From Stichopus chloronotus (taxonomy: Eukaryota; Echinodermata; Holothuroidea; Aspidochirotida; Stichopodidae), in contig CM037830.1 in NCBI GenBank assembly GCA_021234535.1, forward strand, positions 4,438,170-4,502,169: a stretch of 64,000 nt of DNA. Reading direction: 5' to 3'. The translations under genes and the position numbers were made by a program. The notes beneath the pieces are model-generated. The model ran no database searches. It was not told the DNA's origin and worked only from the letters and a program-made list of their open reading frames with translations. Shown here one piece after another: positions 1-14,275 of this stretch (position 1 is the first letter of the stretch; each line of letters begins with the position of its first letter).

Positions 1-513
1 ACACTATCATATCTATACTGCCATAACCCAATCCACCCCTCCCCCCTCTCTCCACTTTGTCGAAATTTTGATGAAGCACAGTGAAACAGAGCCACTGCTT
101 GAGGATGACTCAGAATATCAGCATAGGTTACCCTGCACCACAATGGTTACACCACAATACCATACATTTGGGTAAGACCATGCCTGCAATGTCTATACCA
201 TTTGACCATGAAAGGAAATTTCCTTAGGGTTTCCCCTCAGGTTTCTTCAAAGATGGTACTTTTGTTCATCCTTTCAAAGCTCCAAACACAATTTCAGTGA
301 ATGAGAACTTAATGAAGTTACACAACAAAATCAAAATTTCTCAACAACACCTTGCAATTATCATAGACATGCTTTTGAATTGCTTGTGCGACTCAGTTCT
401 TACAACGTAAACTGCAAAATAAAGCCCATATGAGAACTACGATGTTACTGAAATCATTTCACATCAACAATTTTCAAAGGACATACATCCAATTTCTTTC
501 TTTCTCAACTTAC

Positions 514-3500
514 CTGGTAAGGCAATGACCAAGCTGAATGAACATACTGGAATGACATCAGAATATTCATAGCATCCACCGACATATGATTTGTTATCTG
601 CCCGGTCGTCATGGAACCCCCACTGATAGTGTATGTGGATATACGCAGTGCCTTGTCATATACAGCGGCCTGCGATGGAAGCATGCAGATAATAAAATCA
701 AGAATTGGAGCCAATCTACCAAACTTAAATTGTCAGCCTTAAGTGTGCAGAAGATTCATGTTGTACTTGCAACTTGCAGGATAGTTTTGTCACGTACCTG
801 AATGGCTGCCTTAACATGACCAGATTCTGTGATGACCAAGTGATAGTGAATCTGCAGGAACAGCGCCCTCGAGTAGGAACACAGGAAGAGGAGGAAGACC
901 AAGACGATCCCATTACGAATGAAGTCTGCGGAGGTCATGTACTTCACATCCTGGAATGGAAATCGACATAATTGCAACAGATACTGTCTCTTCCTTATTA
1001 TCCTATTTTATGAAAACAACATGATTTATAAACTCACTGCTACATCTCTAAGAACGGAGGAATTATAGCCCGGTTGCGCCCCGGTTGTCACTCTTTAAAA
1101 CTATTTAAGAAATCGTTGAAAGTTTTTCTCATGAGTTAACGTTCGTAGCTGATTTTTCTTCTCTTCTTTCTTTCTCTGTTTTTTTTTTCCCTGTTGTTTT
1201 TACTGAAACCTCTTTTCCTTTGTAAACCTTGTCTTCGTCATATTTTTCTTCTTCTACGGAGGGCTCTTTTACAAGTTCTGTGGAGCTTTTTTTGAGTTTC
1301 CTCCTGAGTCTCTCTTAAGTTTTGATTCGTTGTATTATTTTCTAAATTGTGTTACATGTAAATCCAGAGAATGACTCAAATAAATGTTGTCAAATCTCAA
1401 ATATCTCTAAATAGAGTATTTTCCAGGAAAATAATCGTATCATTTACATGATGCAATGACTTGATTACAGGAAGTAAATTTACAATGATGACAATAGCTA
1501 TACATTGTAAAATGGACTTACCCCTTCACAAACATTGTGTTACTGAAACATTACAATTTATAGGTAATGATATAATTGACACTGTGATTATATATTGCAA
1601 TTAAAAGGTAACAGAATGTAAAATTGACAATGTGCTTACATACTACAATTTATAGGTAATAGAATGTTAACTTGACAATGTGCTTACATAGTACAAGTTA
1701 TAGGTAATTCATTGTACGAATAGTTTGACAGCAAAGACAATAGGTTATTGTAGTTTATATGAAATACATGCTGTAACTGCTATAAAACTGGGGGGGGGGG
1801 GGAATGATAGACATAGAATACTGTCTAGGTGATTTTAGAAAACTCATTAGTCTCCTTTTTTTCCAGGATTCATTATTTTTCAATGCTGAACATTATAGGA
1901 AGAACAATATGATACACCAGGTGCCACTCTATGTAAACAATAGCAGCAACTTAACATAATAGTCACACTTGTATAAAAAAGTAAAGAAACACAATCACCG
2001 AACTGAAACAATGTGCACAGCTGAAAACAGGTTTTGAGCCAAACATATAAATTGGTGAAGGTGAAAGTTTTCATTTTCAGAAAGCATTTAAAGGAATTTC
2101 TGATGCAATTCACGGTAAAATATTTTGCAGGTTTCTTTTCATGATGACTTTTTTTAAACAATGAAATGAAAATTTTCTGTGACATGTTTCAGTGCGAGCA
2201 CACAGTGGGGACAGTTTTCTGTGACATTCATTCCCTCAGCCTAATAACAACACATTTCACTTAATGGGTAATGTGTGATATAATTGACTTTACACAATTC
2301 AAATTATAGGTAATTTATTCACTGACATAATGATAGCATACTGATATTTGTTTGGTAGTACATTGGATACTGTCCAGGATGCATATGATAATCTAGGCCA
2401 TATCACATTGCATTTTAAAAGTATGCAGTATAATTGGGGACTTTTGATATTGCCATAGTTTTAACTTACAATGAAAAGTATGTAATCCACAGTAGACTTA
2501 CAGGATTTGTGAGTTCACTGTCCTCGTACTGAAGCTGGGTGGCATAAGTGATGATCCCAGAGAGAATGTAGGGATTGAGAAAGGCAAATGAATCTGCAAA
2601 AAACTTGATGATGCCTGCCACTCCTAACCTCCTGCCGTACGTTCTGAGGTAGGCTTTGTATAAATTCAGTTCTTTACCCGTTTCTTGAGCCTTCCTCTGA
2701 TGAGAGATATTAGAAAAAGAAAATGATAAGAAGATCAAAACGTTCTGAAGCTGCTTTGCCTCTTAAAATCCTGCAGAGGAATTACGTGGATGATGTTCCC
2801 ACCATCAATACAAAATACTGAAAAACATCCTTTTCCATTCCGCTATGATGAAATAAAAGATGTGAAAGTCTACACATCAACTGGGAGAGACCTAATCTAA
2901 ACAAACAGCTTGACAGTCCATTGTTCGCTTTGTTCCATTAGTCTACTTTTCTTCAGTTTTTTTCTTCTGCAATTTGTCACAAATTCCATTCATTAAGAGT
3001 TCATTTCAGTTTGTACCTGACGATGAAACATGTCGTACTTTCTGCATTAATTCCTTCAACTTTTTAGATGTTTTCTTAAAATCTATGGCGCTATATATAT
3101 ATATATATTTACCTTTTGATGGACAGTTAATTATCAGAATACATTGAGAGCTGAATAAAAATTCCAAATGCATCACAAAACAAGAAGCAAACATATAAAT
3201 TAATAGAAATACTGGAAAAGCACAGAGTGTCTGAAAACCCACGATGACAGGACAACTTCCGTCACAGACCACAAAGTATGATTCATTTAACATACACTGA
3301 TATTATGGCAGCCTGTGGACCAGATCCGGCCAAAAAAAAATATCAGATTTTAAGAAAATATAGCCATTGCCGATTACATTTTTATTGAAACTTTTCATAT
3401 GAAAAAGGTCATCTGGAGCTCACCATCTGGGAACACCTTACTTTGACATATTTTCTGCACATGGCACAGAGCAACCCATTGTGCAGCACCACTTTGAGTA

Positions 3501-6500
3501 TACCACATGAATATAGGACCGCCATAGTCAGTGGAACATTAAATTATTTCAGGCAGTGTTCTGGCTCATCTGAAAAATTCATTGAGAGCCTGTGTTTTGA
3601 GTATAGTTGTCAATGATGCAGACATGTTAGCAAACACACCTACATTTAGAAACAAACATCTAAGGGATGAGATTTTCAACTGACTGAGTGATAGATTAAG
3701 TCAGAGAAACACTGTGAGTGTCAATTTTTCTGTTAAAGAAATACATCTTTCATTGACGTTTCATTGATGTTGGTGTTTGTTCATTGTCTAGCAAGATCAC
3801 CACTGAGCAGAATAGACATCAACCGCTCTGCAAAATTATCAGAGTATCTCCAAAGCAAAACAATACTAACCAGAAAACATCTGTACCTTGCTCAGTTTTA
3901 GATAAAGTAGGCCTTCTGAAATTGGTATAGTGAACTTGTGTGAGCAAAGTTCATGTTGCATAGAGTTAATATCAACAAAGGGATTATGTCAAAACAAAAG
4001 GATTTCATTCTGATGATCATACAAAGTCTATATGAGCGGACATCCTGATCAACTGCAATGACTTTGCAATATCCTAATATTAGTATCATGTACTTTGCAG
4101 GTTATTGTGCAATCTTTGTTTAAGTTCACATTCAGAACTTGCTGGAACAATGTACACCTGCAGTTTGTGACTATTTACTCCCAGAGTGAAGGTGGAGTAC
4201 GTGCACTGGTATTTAATAAGCCACTCAGTTAAAGGTGGCTTGACTTTTATTGGGAAGTTGCCAGTGTGGCTGGGAATTTTTTCATGATCACTGAAGAACA
4301 GATAGGCAGGTTGCAGATACATGGAGAGAAGTGTGCCACTGGGTGAAGATCGGACTTGGTCAGGATGTCAGCCAGATGGTCCAAACCAGCCACAGCTACA
4401 TTCACTCTGGAAAGCACATGAATCTACTGATTCATCAAACAGAAAGAATAATTCACACATTGGTTACACTGGAATACAGTAACGTTTATGCTGGGAATAC
4501 ATTACTAGGCTGACAGGAGGGGGGGAGTTCTTAGAGCCACAAAGACTTTGTATGTCACATGGAACCTAGAACCTATGTCATTTCATCCCATGGCCACAGA
4601 ATCATAACAAAATGATACAAAACAAAGACGATAAACTTTTACCAATTCAATCCCAAGAGCCTCTTCAAATTTATCTCGATTGTACTTTGTGGTGTGCACT
4701 TTTGACAAAGATCCCAGATCTTCGAGTTCGAGGGCTCGGCTAAAGCCAAGACTGAAGATCCAATTCATCCACCAGAATACTGCCGTTGAGAGGAGGTTGG
4801 TATACCCCTGGAAAAATCGCATCCCTTCTTTATTGAGATCTTTGGGAAAGTCAGGCGCTTCATAGCCAAGACCAAGTACCTATTTGAGATGAATATTCAA
4901 GACCAGATGTTACTAGCGATATAAGTCACTATGAAAATATGAGTCACAACAAGACTGACGGAAAGAGATTATTTGCATGCACCACCAACAGATCTTTATA
5001 GCATTTGATGTGGTACTGTCCTATTGTTTTAAATACTGGCTGAAGACAGCTGATTATGATTATTATTAAGTTACTTGAACAACCAATGAAAGTTGATGTT
5101 TATTATGTATAAGGAAAAATATCCTACTCTGCTTTCACACCCCATGAAAAGCAAAAACAAAACTAGCGAACTGAACTTTTGTATCGTTTTGTTCGTTTCG
5201 TTTCGTTCGTTTAGTTTCCTTCGTCTGTTTCGTTTCGTTCGTTTCGTTTATTTGAAGTGACTGTGCGCTAGGCAAAAAGGAAAAACATGAAATTGTCCAA
5301 AAGTTTAGTATGTCCTATAATTGCATCATTCACATGATTTAAGAAAATAAATAGGTTTCAGGTTATAAATTCTGCCCTATATGATTTCAAATTCTTCAGA
5401 CACAACAATCAAAAGTGGAGACTATGATAATGTAGTGGATGAAAGTTTTCAATCAATTTGACTGTGAGCTTCTTTGAAGAAGCCAATTGGAATTAGCCTA
5501 CAAGTAATGAATATTCAGTTGGTCAAAACACCTGATCATCCTGACACCATTATGAGGTGATGAGTGTGCTTCATTTCACTAACTACTTCAATTCCTTGAT
5601 ACCAGTCAAGGAACATCAATAGGAGTAGTATGTTTTTGATACACCAGTGAGGCCTGCATTGCTGCATATTCATTATGTTGGTGCTCATAACATGAACTGT
5701 TAATGTTAGTTCCGATTTTCACTGTTATTTGTTTTCCGCCATTTCTAGTTATTGAAGGATGTATTTCCGCCACAAGCAACCTCTCGTCTATGTTTAAAAA
5801 ATAAAGAAAAGTGTAAGATAATCCACAATCCCATACTTTCGGTTTTTCTGTACACACACAATCATTTTAAAACATTAATAAGAAATTTTATTTTAGCTGA
5901 TACTTAATGGTGGTCTTTTGGAATAACATTCTGCCACAAGGCCATAAAATCAGGCCATAGAATAGTACTCTAATGATATGAAACTTAATCATTTTAAACC
6001 CAACAAGTCAATGAGTAATGCAGTACTTCAAGAAAGAAAACAGTAAAAAACTATTTTTACAGAAAGAATTCTGACTCCACGTAACTGAGTAATCATAAAC
6101 ACTGACGACATCAGGTTACTTTAACTAGCACACACTAGCAAGTAATGCTTATTAAAACAAAAATCAAGAGAGAAAGATATTCTTCCCAATTTTTACAGAG
6201 AACCGACCCCCCATCCTCCCCAAAAAAGAAAGAAATTTTTAGTTCTAAGCAGGTGAAAATTAAAAGCTGGCAAATTATTTTGGGGACTACCTGATACCCA
6301 AGGTGGTGGTCCCATTGGAGTGCCACCATGCCAACAAACAAGGCTAGTGGTAAGTGGGTTAGGTGAGTGGAACATTTGAAAACCAATCAGTCAATACAAA
6401 TTAATACAATGAGACAAGGAATCATTTACAAGATACTCTAACAGAAAGAATACTGAACCAATGCAGCTTCATTATTTACACCAATACTGAAAATGCATTA

Positions 6501-7646
6501 GAATTTACATCTGAGATTTCTTGACCATTCAGTTGATCTGGTGTCATATTTACCATATCTTTAAAACATGTCTAGAATTTGTGCATAACATTTATCAATA
6601 ACAATTTACTCAAACAATCTATCACAAGTCTGGAAACAGAACATGTTTCCAGCTCACGTATTACGAGAGAAGGAATTACACCAAACTTAGAAATATAACC
6701 TGATTAGTGACCAGTGGGATTATTGATAAACCAAAGTTTGGTAAATTAATTCAAATCTTGAACAATTTCCCCACAAACAAGAAGAATCAGGCCAGTAGTC
6801 AAAGGGAGAGTCATAGGAGTCAGCCTGAAAACTTCCCCCCCCCCCCCCGGAAAGTTTGAAGGCTGCCTGATTGATTTAATATACTTTTACACATTTGGCC
6901 CTCTCTGAAAGGTTTTTCTTCCCCCCTGGAAAATTTTTGCCCCTCCCCCCCCTTCTGTACCTTGCCTGGCTACAGGGATGTATAAAATACCTCCAAACTG
7001 TCTATTTCCACTGACCAACAACAGAAAAGTTTACCTTTGTTCTGATGACATTCAGTTCCAGAATGAAGAATAGGGCATAGACGATGACAGCTATGATGGT
7101 TAAGATGTATCTCATGTGACTCGAATCAACCTCCTCATCGTCAACGAGGTTCACAAGTTTGACGGACGATGCTCCGAGAGCCAGGAACCAGTAGATGAGC
7201 ATGACCCATGACATATGCTGTAATTCCCAATACTCCATGTGATGTGTGTAAATAATAGCCAAGACACCAGCCAGAAGAGCAAGGCATGCTGGGACATACA
7301 GTTGTGGCTGGGTCTCCAATTTGGAGTCCACAATGAGATCAGTCAACAGGCCCTCACCTACCTGAAACACCAGCATCACCATAAGAGGGTAGTAGAGGAC
7401 CCATCTTATGTCATGACCAGGATATTTCAAGAGGTAAGGGTGTTTGTCGCTATGGTGACAGAATAAGAGAGTACAGAGGACAAGTGAACCGAAGACTAAC
7501 AAGAAGATGTGGGGGACTGTCTCGAGGAGGTTGGTAAAGCAGGCATTGTAAACTGTGTGTTCTGGATCCCAAACGAAACCAATCAGGTTATCAGCTGCAC
7601 TGGCTCCACAATACCAGTCAAATTTCTCCATTTTCAAGGGATCCAT
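514..7646 (-). CDS. ABCC8/9-like: Sulfonylurea-receptor-like ABC transporter (ABCC8/9 type), 5' part, gene runs off left edge
   Basis: Five coding exons were placed on the minus strand: 7035-7646, 4643-4879, 2502-2696, 798-950 and 514-669. Each is flanked by AG/GT, each length is a multiple of three and all introns are phase 0, giving 451 codons. Exon 1 (204 codons) is the TMD0 membrane domain: several hydrophobic segments, with the motifs VPHIFLL and PGHDIRW and a segment ending in NVIR, which match the N-terminus of SUR1/SUR2 rather than ordinary MRPs. Exon 2 holds the linker with NLLSTAVFWWMNW. Exon 3 starts the first transporter TM domain (YGRRL...NPYILSGI). Exons 4-5 continue it (MTTGQITNHMSVD, cf. 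SUR MTAGQICNLVAID). The nucleotide-binding domains lie outside the window. SUR proteins gate Kir6 potassium channels from the plasma membrane; no Kir6 gene is visible here. The start is the ATG at 7646; an in-frame TAG sits six bases upstream, and TTGTAG just before could be an acceptor for a non-coding leader exon. Confidence 0.9.
1040..1415 (+). mobile_element. Possible 3' tail of a non-LTR retrotransposon
   Basis: This stretch in an intron of the SUR-like gene reads on the plus strand as a short run resembling the end of a LINE reverse transcriptase ORF (FKKSLKVFL, then a stop). It is followed by a T-rich untranslated stretch and an AATAAA at about 1379. The match is short, so this is tentative. 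Confidence 0.3.
1545..1725. repeat. Minisatellite, unit about 48-50 bp
   Basis: Three to four diverged tandem copies carry the recurring core TTATAGGTAAT followed by TTGACAATGTGCTTACATA. A further isolated copy lies near 2262-2325. All are within one intron of the SUR-like gene. Confidence 0.7.
5180..5256. repeat. TTCGT-rich simple repeat
   Basis: An imperfect pentanucleotide run (TTCGT, with occasional TTCG and variants) lies in the intron between exons 1 and 2 of the SUR-like gene. Confidence 0.8.
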
Positions 7647-7899
7647 TATCTACAAGATCAAAATCAAAGACCACGAAACGATAAATTAAGAAGGACAGTA
7701 ACACAATGTCACATTATACTAACCCATGCCAATGACATTGAACAAACAGATCCATATTCTTACGATTTAAGTTTTTGAAAGGCTTGTCTGGTGGTGACAT
7801 ATTCCTCTACCATAGAAATATGGTGATAAATGAGGAATCTGTACACTAGCTGTTACAGATAAAGTGTCATCCGAATGGGTTCAGGATTTGGGACGCACC

Positions 7900-8720
7900 C
7901 CTTGGTCCAACAAGTGCTCAGTGCAACAAGTTTTCAGTCCGAACATAAAATACACATTTTCAGTCTGGGAATAAGATACCCATTTTCAGTCCAAATATGA
8001 GATACACATTTTCAGTAAAAAATGAAATACACATTTTCACAAAATGTGAGGGAGAGGTACAGGGAAACAATTAGGTACACCTGATATAAAAAAAAATTAC
8101 TGCTCTAGATCACCGCCATCATGAGAATTAAGCATTTCCACTTGTGATGACACCATCACTCCACAAAACAAGATGACATCATAAAAACTAGAAAAAAATG
8201 TTGTAGCAGGCTAATGGTTCTCCATGTGCAGAAGTATAACTAGTCAGACCTTTCACACACTAAGAAATCTAGGCTCAAAAATCAAAGCTCAAAATTCATA
8301 GGGAGGTGACTTGCAACTCTGTTAACTATAGCTATGACCATATTTGTACTTATATCCAGAATGAAAACATGTATTTCATTTTTGAACAGAAAATGTATTT
8401 CAGTTTCTGATTGGAGAAGTGCATTTCATTTTCTGACTAGCTGAAAACATGTATTTTGTGTTCAAAGTGAAAACATGTATTTCATTTTTAAATGAAAACT
8501 TATTTTTAGACTATAGCTAATAAGGTGTACTACATTTTTGAAATGAAAACATTTTGGACTGACAATTCTGTGTCCATTTTTTTTTTGACTAAAAATATGT
8601 AATTACTCATTCTGAATAAGCCTTGTTGGATGACAAACTTGCTTTCTTGGAATGACCTGTATTTTATTTTCGGACTAGGATTGTGTGGGTCTGAAAACGT
8701 GTACCCCAGGATTTTGGCAA
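7900..8720. repeat. Foldback (inverted) repeat region
   Basis: Iterated short blocks of the type AAATACACATTTTCAGTC in the left half (7930-8040) are answered by complementary blocks GAAAACATGTATTTCATTTT in the right half (8360-8560). A 19-nt block at 7936-7954 pairs with 8658-8676 at 18 of 19 positions. The symmetry centre is near 8306. It lies just upstream of the first coding exon of the SUR-like gene. No ORF of note is present. Confidence 0.65.
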
Positions 8721-8729
8721 AGATCACAG

Positions 8730-11700
8730 GCACGTGAGATGCCAAAATCCTAGCTATCATGACTGACAGTAAATTGGACTTTTCCCAGAATGGTTCACCA
8801 CAATGATTCAGCATGAGTTGCTTAATGCCAGATCACGTCACGTGCATCTCGAGCAGCAGTTGATTTGCTACAAAGTCAAAGCACATAAAATATTCCCAAT
8901 GTAATTCTCCAATCAATCTTGATATTATCTCTTATCGATCTCTAATCAAACATATCAGAAGAAGGAATACAGATCGTATCACTTTGTGATGGTTGATAAT
9001 AATGTTTCCTTTTAGTTCTTCATTCATCACAGTCTAGTAAGCACTTGTAACAGATGGGAACACATTCGTCCAGCTCTGATATTTGGTTATTCCAAGCTGA
9101 TGGTTTCATCCACGGCACCTGTGTGCCCTGTAGATCAAACTTTGCATACAATCCACAGTTAGCTGGCTACACAGCAGTTGAAACTATTTCCTCTTCATGA
9201 GTTCTAAATGCTAACATATTAACCAATAATTGAAACTATTCTTAACGCTACATGCCTTACCCATTACTCAAGGAGCAAATGTCCTCCCAAACTGTTTTAC
9301 TAACAGCGACTACTCAAGGATGAAAGAATCATAAAGTGTGTATTAAATTGAAGATTGAAGTGGTTATCTTGTGATCACTGATAATCGGCAGCACCTTGAT
9401 CAGGAAACCTATTCCTTTAAGTAACGTAATGAGCTTCAGATTATGTTATGATCATGGCTGATCAATAAATTGATCATGAAACATTTTTATCAGTAACATA
9501 CATGAGCCTAAAGTTATTTTTTTTATCAATGCCAGCTGATCAATAACTTGATCAGGGAACCTTCCTTTCAGAAGCATGCTCTAACCAGGACCAACAAACA
9601 AGATATTTTAATAATAACTTCAAAACAATTTTGAGACCTTTTTTTTTATAATAAATTTCTTACAAGTTTGGGAAGATACTGTTTCAAACTTTCTGTGTGA
9701 CTATCATCAGACAAACTTGTCAAGTTTAGTATCACTCTGGTGAGTTATCTAGGAAGCTGACTTTTTGTTTGTTCAATAAGTATAGTTGATTGACATTATC
9801 AACATTTGCTGCACAACAAGCCTGGAATAGAAAAATTCAAAAATTATTTCTTAATGGTTTTTTCTTGGAGACACCTGAATCCAGCTCATCACAGAGGTTT
9901 CAAAGTTTTTTTTAGAATAATAAGGATTGACTTACCCTCTGCCAAATTTCTTCAAACAACAGCTTCTTAGGAAATATAGTTCAACACGGAGCAATTACAG
10001 CAGTTACTGAGACTAGGCATAAACGTGAGGCAAATGTGCAGGTATGGAGTGAACCAGGTATAGTGAATAAATAGAAGAATCTTGTACTACAGGAAACCCT
10101 CTAACAGCAAGAGATTATGCCCAACAGCATGCCTGCAGTTTTATAGATTTGCTCATGTGTTACGGTAACACTAGCTGAGACCTTACAATACAGCTGTCTG
10201 CAAGCTTACAGTGACTTGCAGATATGGGATTGGGAGGTTTAATAATGCAGAGTGTTTATAATGATTAACAACAATAAAGTATAGAAAAAAGGAAAAAAAA
10301 AATACACATGGACTGGACTGTTTAGCTTTCACCATGCTACACACTCACACACATGAAACTGAAAGATGCAGAAATGAGTCAGCACAAAAAAGAAAATATT
10401 GCCACATCATTACATGTATACCACCCTCTACAATATTAGACAATTCCGATCGAAAGATGAAATGCCATCACACTTCAACTGTAGAATCCACTCATTTCAT
10501 AAGTTTACAAGGGTCCCTTTCAGCAGTTTAAGTTAACAATGGGTTAACCCATTGCAATGGAGGGATGTAGGCCTGACCTATTGATTCAATCAACAGAAAT
10601 GGTCAAGTCTGAATTAGTCTCAGGAATCTTATCCAATATTTGGATGATTTACAATACCAAAAAAGGCTTTGAAACAAATTTTTCCAAACAATGAGCTTCC
10701 TTTTCTCTCCTGCTTCTACTTTTGTCTGAAAATTGAGTTAAATTTGTGTCTCCACTTGCTGGAATAGAGTGGGCGGGGAGCATTCTCCCCTTTACCCACC
10801 CAATTGAATGTAAGTACAAATATCTACAGTTGAGATATATATGTTGCAAATACATACAGACAATTAATGGTAGGTTAAGATATAAGTCAAATTCAGATTC
10901 TCTTCACACCGTGTGCTCTGTCAGTCGGTCGGTCTGACTGTATGTCTGTCTGGCTGGTAGGTCGAAACAAGTATAGCTGGTGCATTGTTACCTCCTAAAA
11001 AATCATAAAATTATAGATCTTATTAGCAGTTTTTATTAAGAGTATGAAAATGATGAGCCCTCTGACTCAAAATATGTTGCACTTTGTTTCAGGTATGGTC
11101 ACCCTATTGGTCAGGTTTCCTCCAGCACTTGCAAGATACTGACATCCACTTGACTAAAAGTTAAATACTGAGTCATTCTTTCATCTTTAATGCTCATATG
11201 TTACTCAGAAACTAGTATGGAGAAGAATAGATAAAACACCTAAAAAGTTGTTAACGGTGTTGGAAAATGTCTTGCAACTTCAGCATAATTGACAAATGAA
11301 GCAAAGTATAATATAAACCTCACTTTACGAAAAATCATGATTACACTTCAGTTAACCCTTTCACAGCCAGTGTCTATTATTGGGCAGCACCATTTTCAGC
11401 CAACTACATAAACTGAAACATTTAAATTTTACAGAATATATTACATCCGTGGCTGCAAATGGGACCCGCTTTTCAGGATACGCAATATTACGCAAGTGGC
11501 TGGGTGAGGGTTGAAAGCTATTCATTTGAAAGACATGACAAAATTTAATTCAGTTTTGATGAGATGATTTGTCTCATCTTAAACAAAAGCACCACCCAAA
11601 ACACTTAAGTCAAGAACACCATCTTTGATGACACTTTGACAGCATGAAACTGCGTCTGCTTTATACACTACTTTGATGGCAATGAAAATCAGACTTGCCG

Positions 11701-14270
11701 AGTTGAAACATAATAATCCAAATGATTTCAAACAAACATTACCCGTCATACCTGTTATAACCAAACTTAACCTTTATAGCAAAATTTAAGAAGATGTAAA
11801 AATCCACTGCATATCTTTAAATGTGCATAGATGTAATCAGAATTCAGCAAGCTTGCAAAGAAAATTAAAATCAGCTTTGACTCAAAAGCTGAGATGCAGA
11901 TGTGAGAAGTATTTTACTGTGAGGGTTGGGAATGTCACCTGGGCTTGATACCTGAACTAAGGGACTTGGAATGTCTGGTAAGGAAAGTCTGACTCAGAAA
12001 TTACAGAAGGGGCCAACAATTTATGGAATCGTTGTTACGCGGCCTTCCATGGAGTGTCAAGCTGATAAAGAGCCTTGAATCACAAACTAGAAACATGTTT
12101 CAGTTTAGGAGATTTCCAATTCCAATAGCAATCACATTCTTTAACAGACTTGTTGAGTTCTGCTATCTGGACAAAGTCTCTGCAAACAAAGGTAAGACTC
12201 GATTCACCAGACCAAACAGATTTGCTTAATCTTATTTCAAAAGTTGTTCAGTGAAGCAAGGCTAAAGCCAAGTCAGTACACTTAACACATTTTAACAATG
12301 TTGAAATACAACCACAGAGACAGAAAAGAAATAAAGTACCTGTCTCCTTATTTGATCAATTAAAAATGAAATACTGATTCTTTTTCTTGTTAAATAAGTA
12401 AACACTTGAGAACAGACGATGAAGGAATATCCCAAGACTGGACAAAAATCATTCATCTCAGAGAGATAGTTATGTCGTAGGTACATATACACACAAGATG
12501 CATGAGAAGTTTTTCAGCATTGACAACAACAGAAAAATCACATCATTTGTAGTCTCACAGTTCAGAAGACACATTTTAATTTATTTTATGCAGAGTGTGA
12601 TAGCAAAGTACTGTATGTCAAGAGTAGCTCTCCACTAGAGACAGGTTGCTGGATAATCTGGAAATGTTTATTTTGTCATCACATGAATGACCAGTTTCGG
12701 TGTACAAGTATATTCATAAATTTTTAGTGCATGCTTTGTAATTTCACACAGTGCAGGATGCTGTTTACTATGAATTTTACTGTGTGTAGTCTTTAGGTAA
12801 ACCATACAGCCAGATATACTTCAACTCTCACTTGAAAAAAAGGTGTTTGTCAGAAGTGAAACCAAATTGGAAAAGAGTCCGTCCATGCAGTCGCTTTTTG
12901 TTTCTGTAAATCTGTAGCATCATTACCAATTGACAAAATATAAAATCAAAAGAAGAAAAAACACTTTCAAGTGTGCCTTAAGTCTACATTAACAAGATAC
13001 TATATTTTAGAAGTTGAAAATTAAATCATATTCATGCAATTACTATCTTCACAGCTTGTTCCATTGGTGAGGTAACAAGTTGTGAAAGATATTTACTTAT
13101 ATAAAAATATTCAAGGTTGCAATTTTTTTTTGTCCACAGTGTACAACTCACATTGCATTGTTTTGTTTCCTTTTGAAATTTATAATTTTATATAATCTTG
13201 AAAAGTTTTTGTTGTAATGCATCTTGTATGGAAAGAGATTGTAAGTTGTATAGTCAAGTCACCCCATAACAGTCTGACACATTTGGTGACAGGGTGCGAT
13301 GGCCTTAAAAAATCGAAGAAAAACAATGAAAGTGAACTGAGTAGTTCAATAAATTATTGTATACATTAAAACTTGAAACTGAGTAAATAAGCTTCGACAT
13401 TTTATATCTCAGCTTAGGCACGTCCTTTTACAATGGCAGTTGGACCATATGAATTCACTATTATAAGCTTTTGCGATACAGTTTTGAATTTTTCTGTGGG
13501 TTCACTTTAAAGAAAAAGAACAGGATACCTGAAAATAAGACAGAGTGCAATCGATTGATTGGCAAATAATTGATAAACAGTCAGTATCATTTCAACGGAA
13601 TTCTCTTAACCATTTGCTTTTTTTCAGTTTGGTAATTTTCAAATCTGAATGTTTTCAGGCAGAGCAACAAATTACAGAAAACTACAATGCCATCAACTTT
13701 AACTACCAGAAAATATTATGTTTAAGAATAAAAATTACTTATGATACTTAAAAACCAAAAGATCGAAATTTCATCAGACCTTGGACTAACATACGATTGT
13801 GGTTTCTTTTTGATGCACCTACATCCGCTGGCAATATGATGTGTGTAGCTTTTGTGCCCCATGAAGGGCAAAATTTCTTTTCCACATGTGTAAAAGGAAT
13901 AAACAGATGAACTGATGCAATTATTATAAAGATACTGTCAAGTTTCTACCGATGAATCCAGAATCACAGGAAAACAAACATGATGTGAAAAATGGCGATC
14001 AAGATAGACATTTTGCTGTGGGTACTGATACAAAGTCACAGGGTGATAATGCTCAAATGTTCATAAAATGAGACATTAGTTGTAAAATACAAAATTGACA
14101 AATTGAAAAAACGGGAAAATACAACTAATACTAGTAATGAGTGGAATATATTCAACCATCATAAACAAACAGCAATGACAAAACAGGGGTATGTTATAAT
14201 TTGTGTGTTAATTAATTTACAAAACATTTAATTAATCATTTTTAACCATCAACAAAATAATTCAACAATT
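8730..14270. other. Gene-poor region
   Basis: No recognisable coding exon was found on either strand. At 9380-9600 there are three loose repeats of a block containing CTGATCAATAA, TTGATCA and GGAAACCT. A single ORF at 12023-12229 (plus) ends near a donor-like GGTAAGACT but has no recognisable product. Non-coding leader exons of the SUR-like gene could be here. Confidence 0.5.
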
Positions 14271-14275
14271 CTTAC

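Noticed and set aside
2088..2098. A third TTAAAGGAATT, identical to the termini of the Kolobok-type element
   Set aside because: No inverted partner or 21-nt inner block lies near it. An 11-mer of this composition can occur by chance in an AT-rich window.
5606..5857. 83-residue minus-strand reading frame inside the SUR-like gene
   Set aside because: It lies in an intron; exons on either side join in phase 0 without it and the residues do not match any SUR segment.
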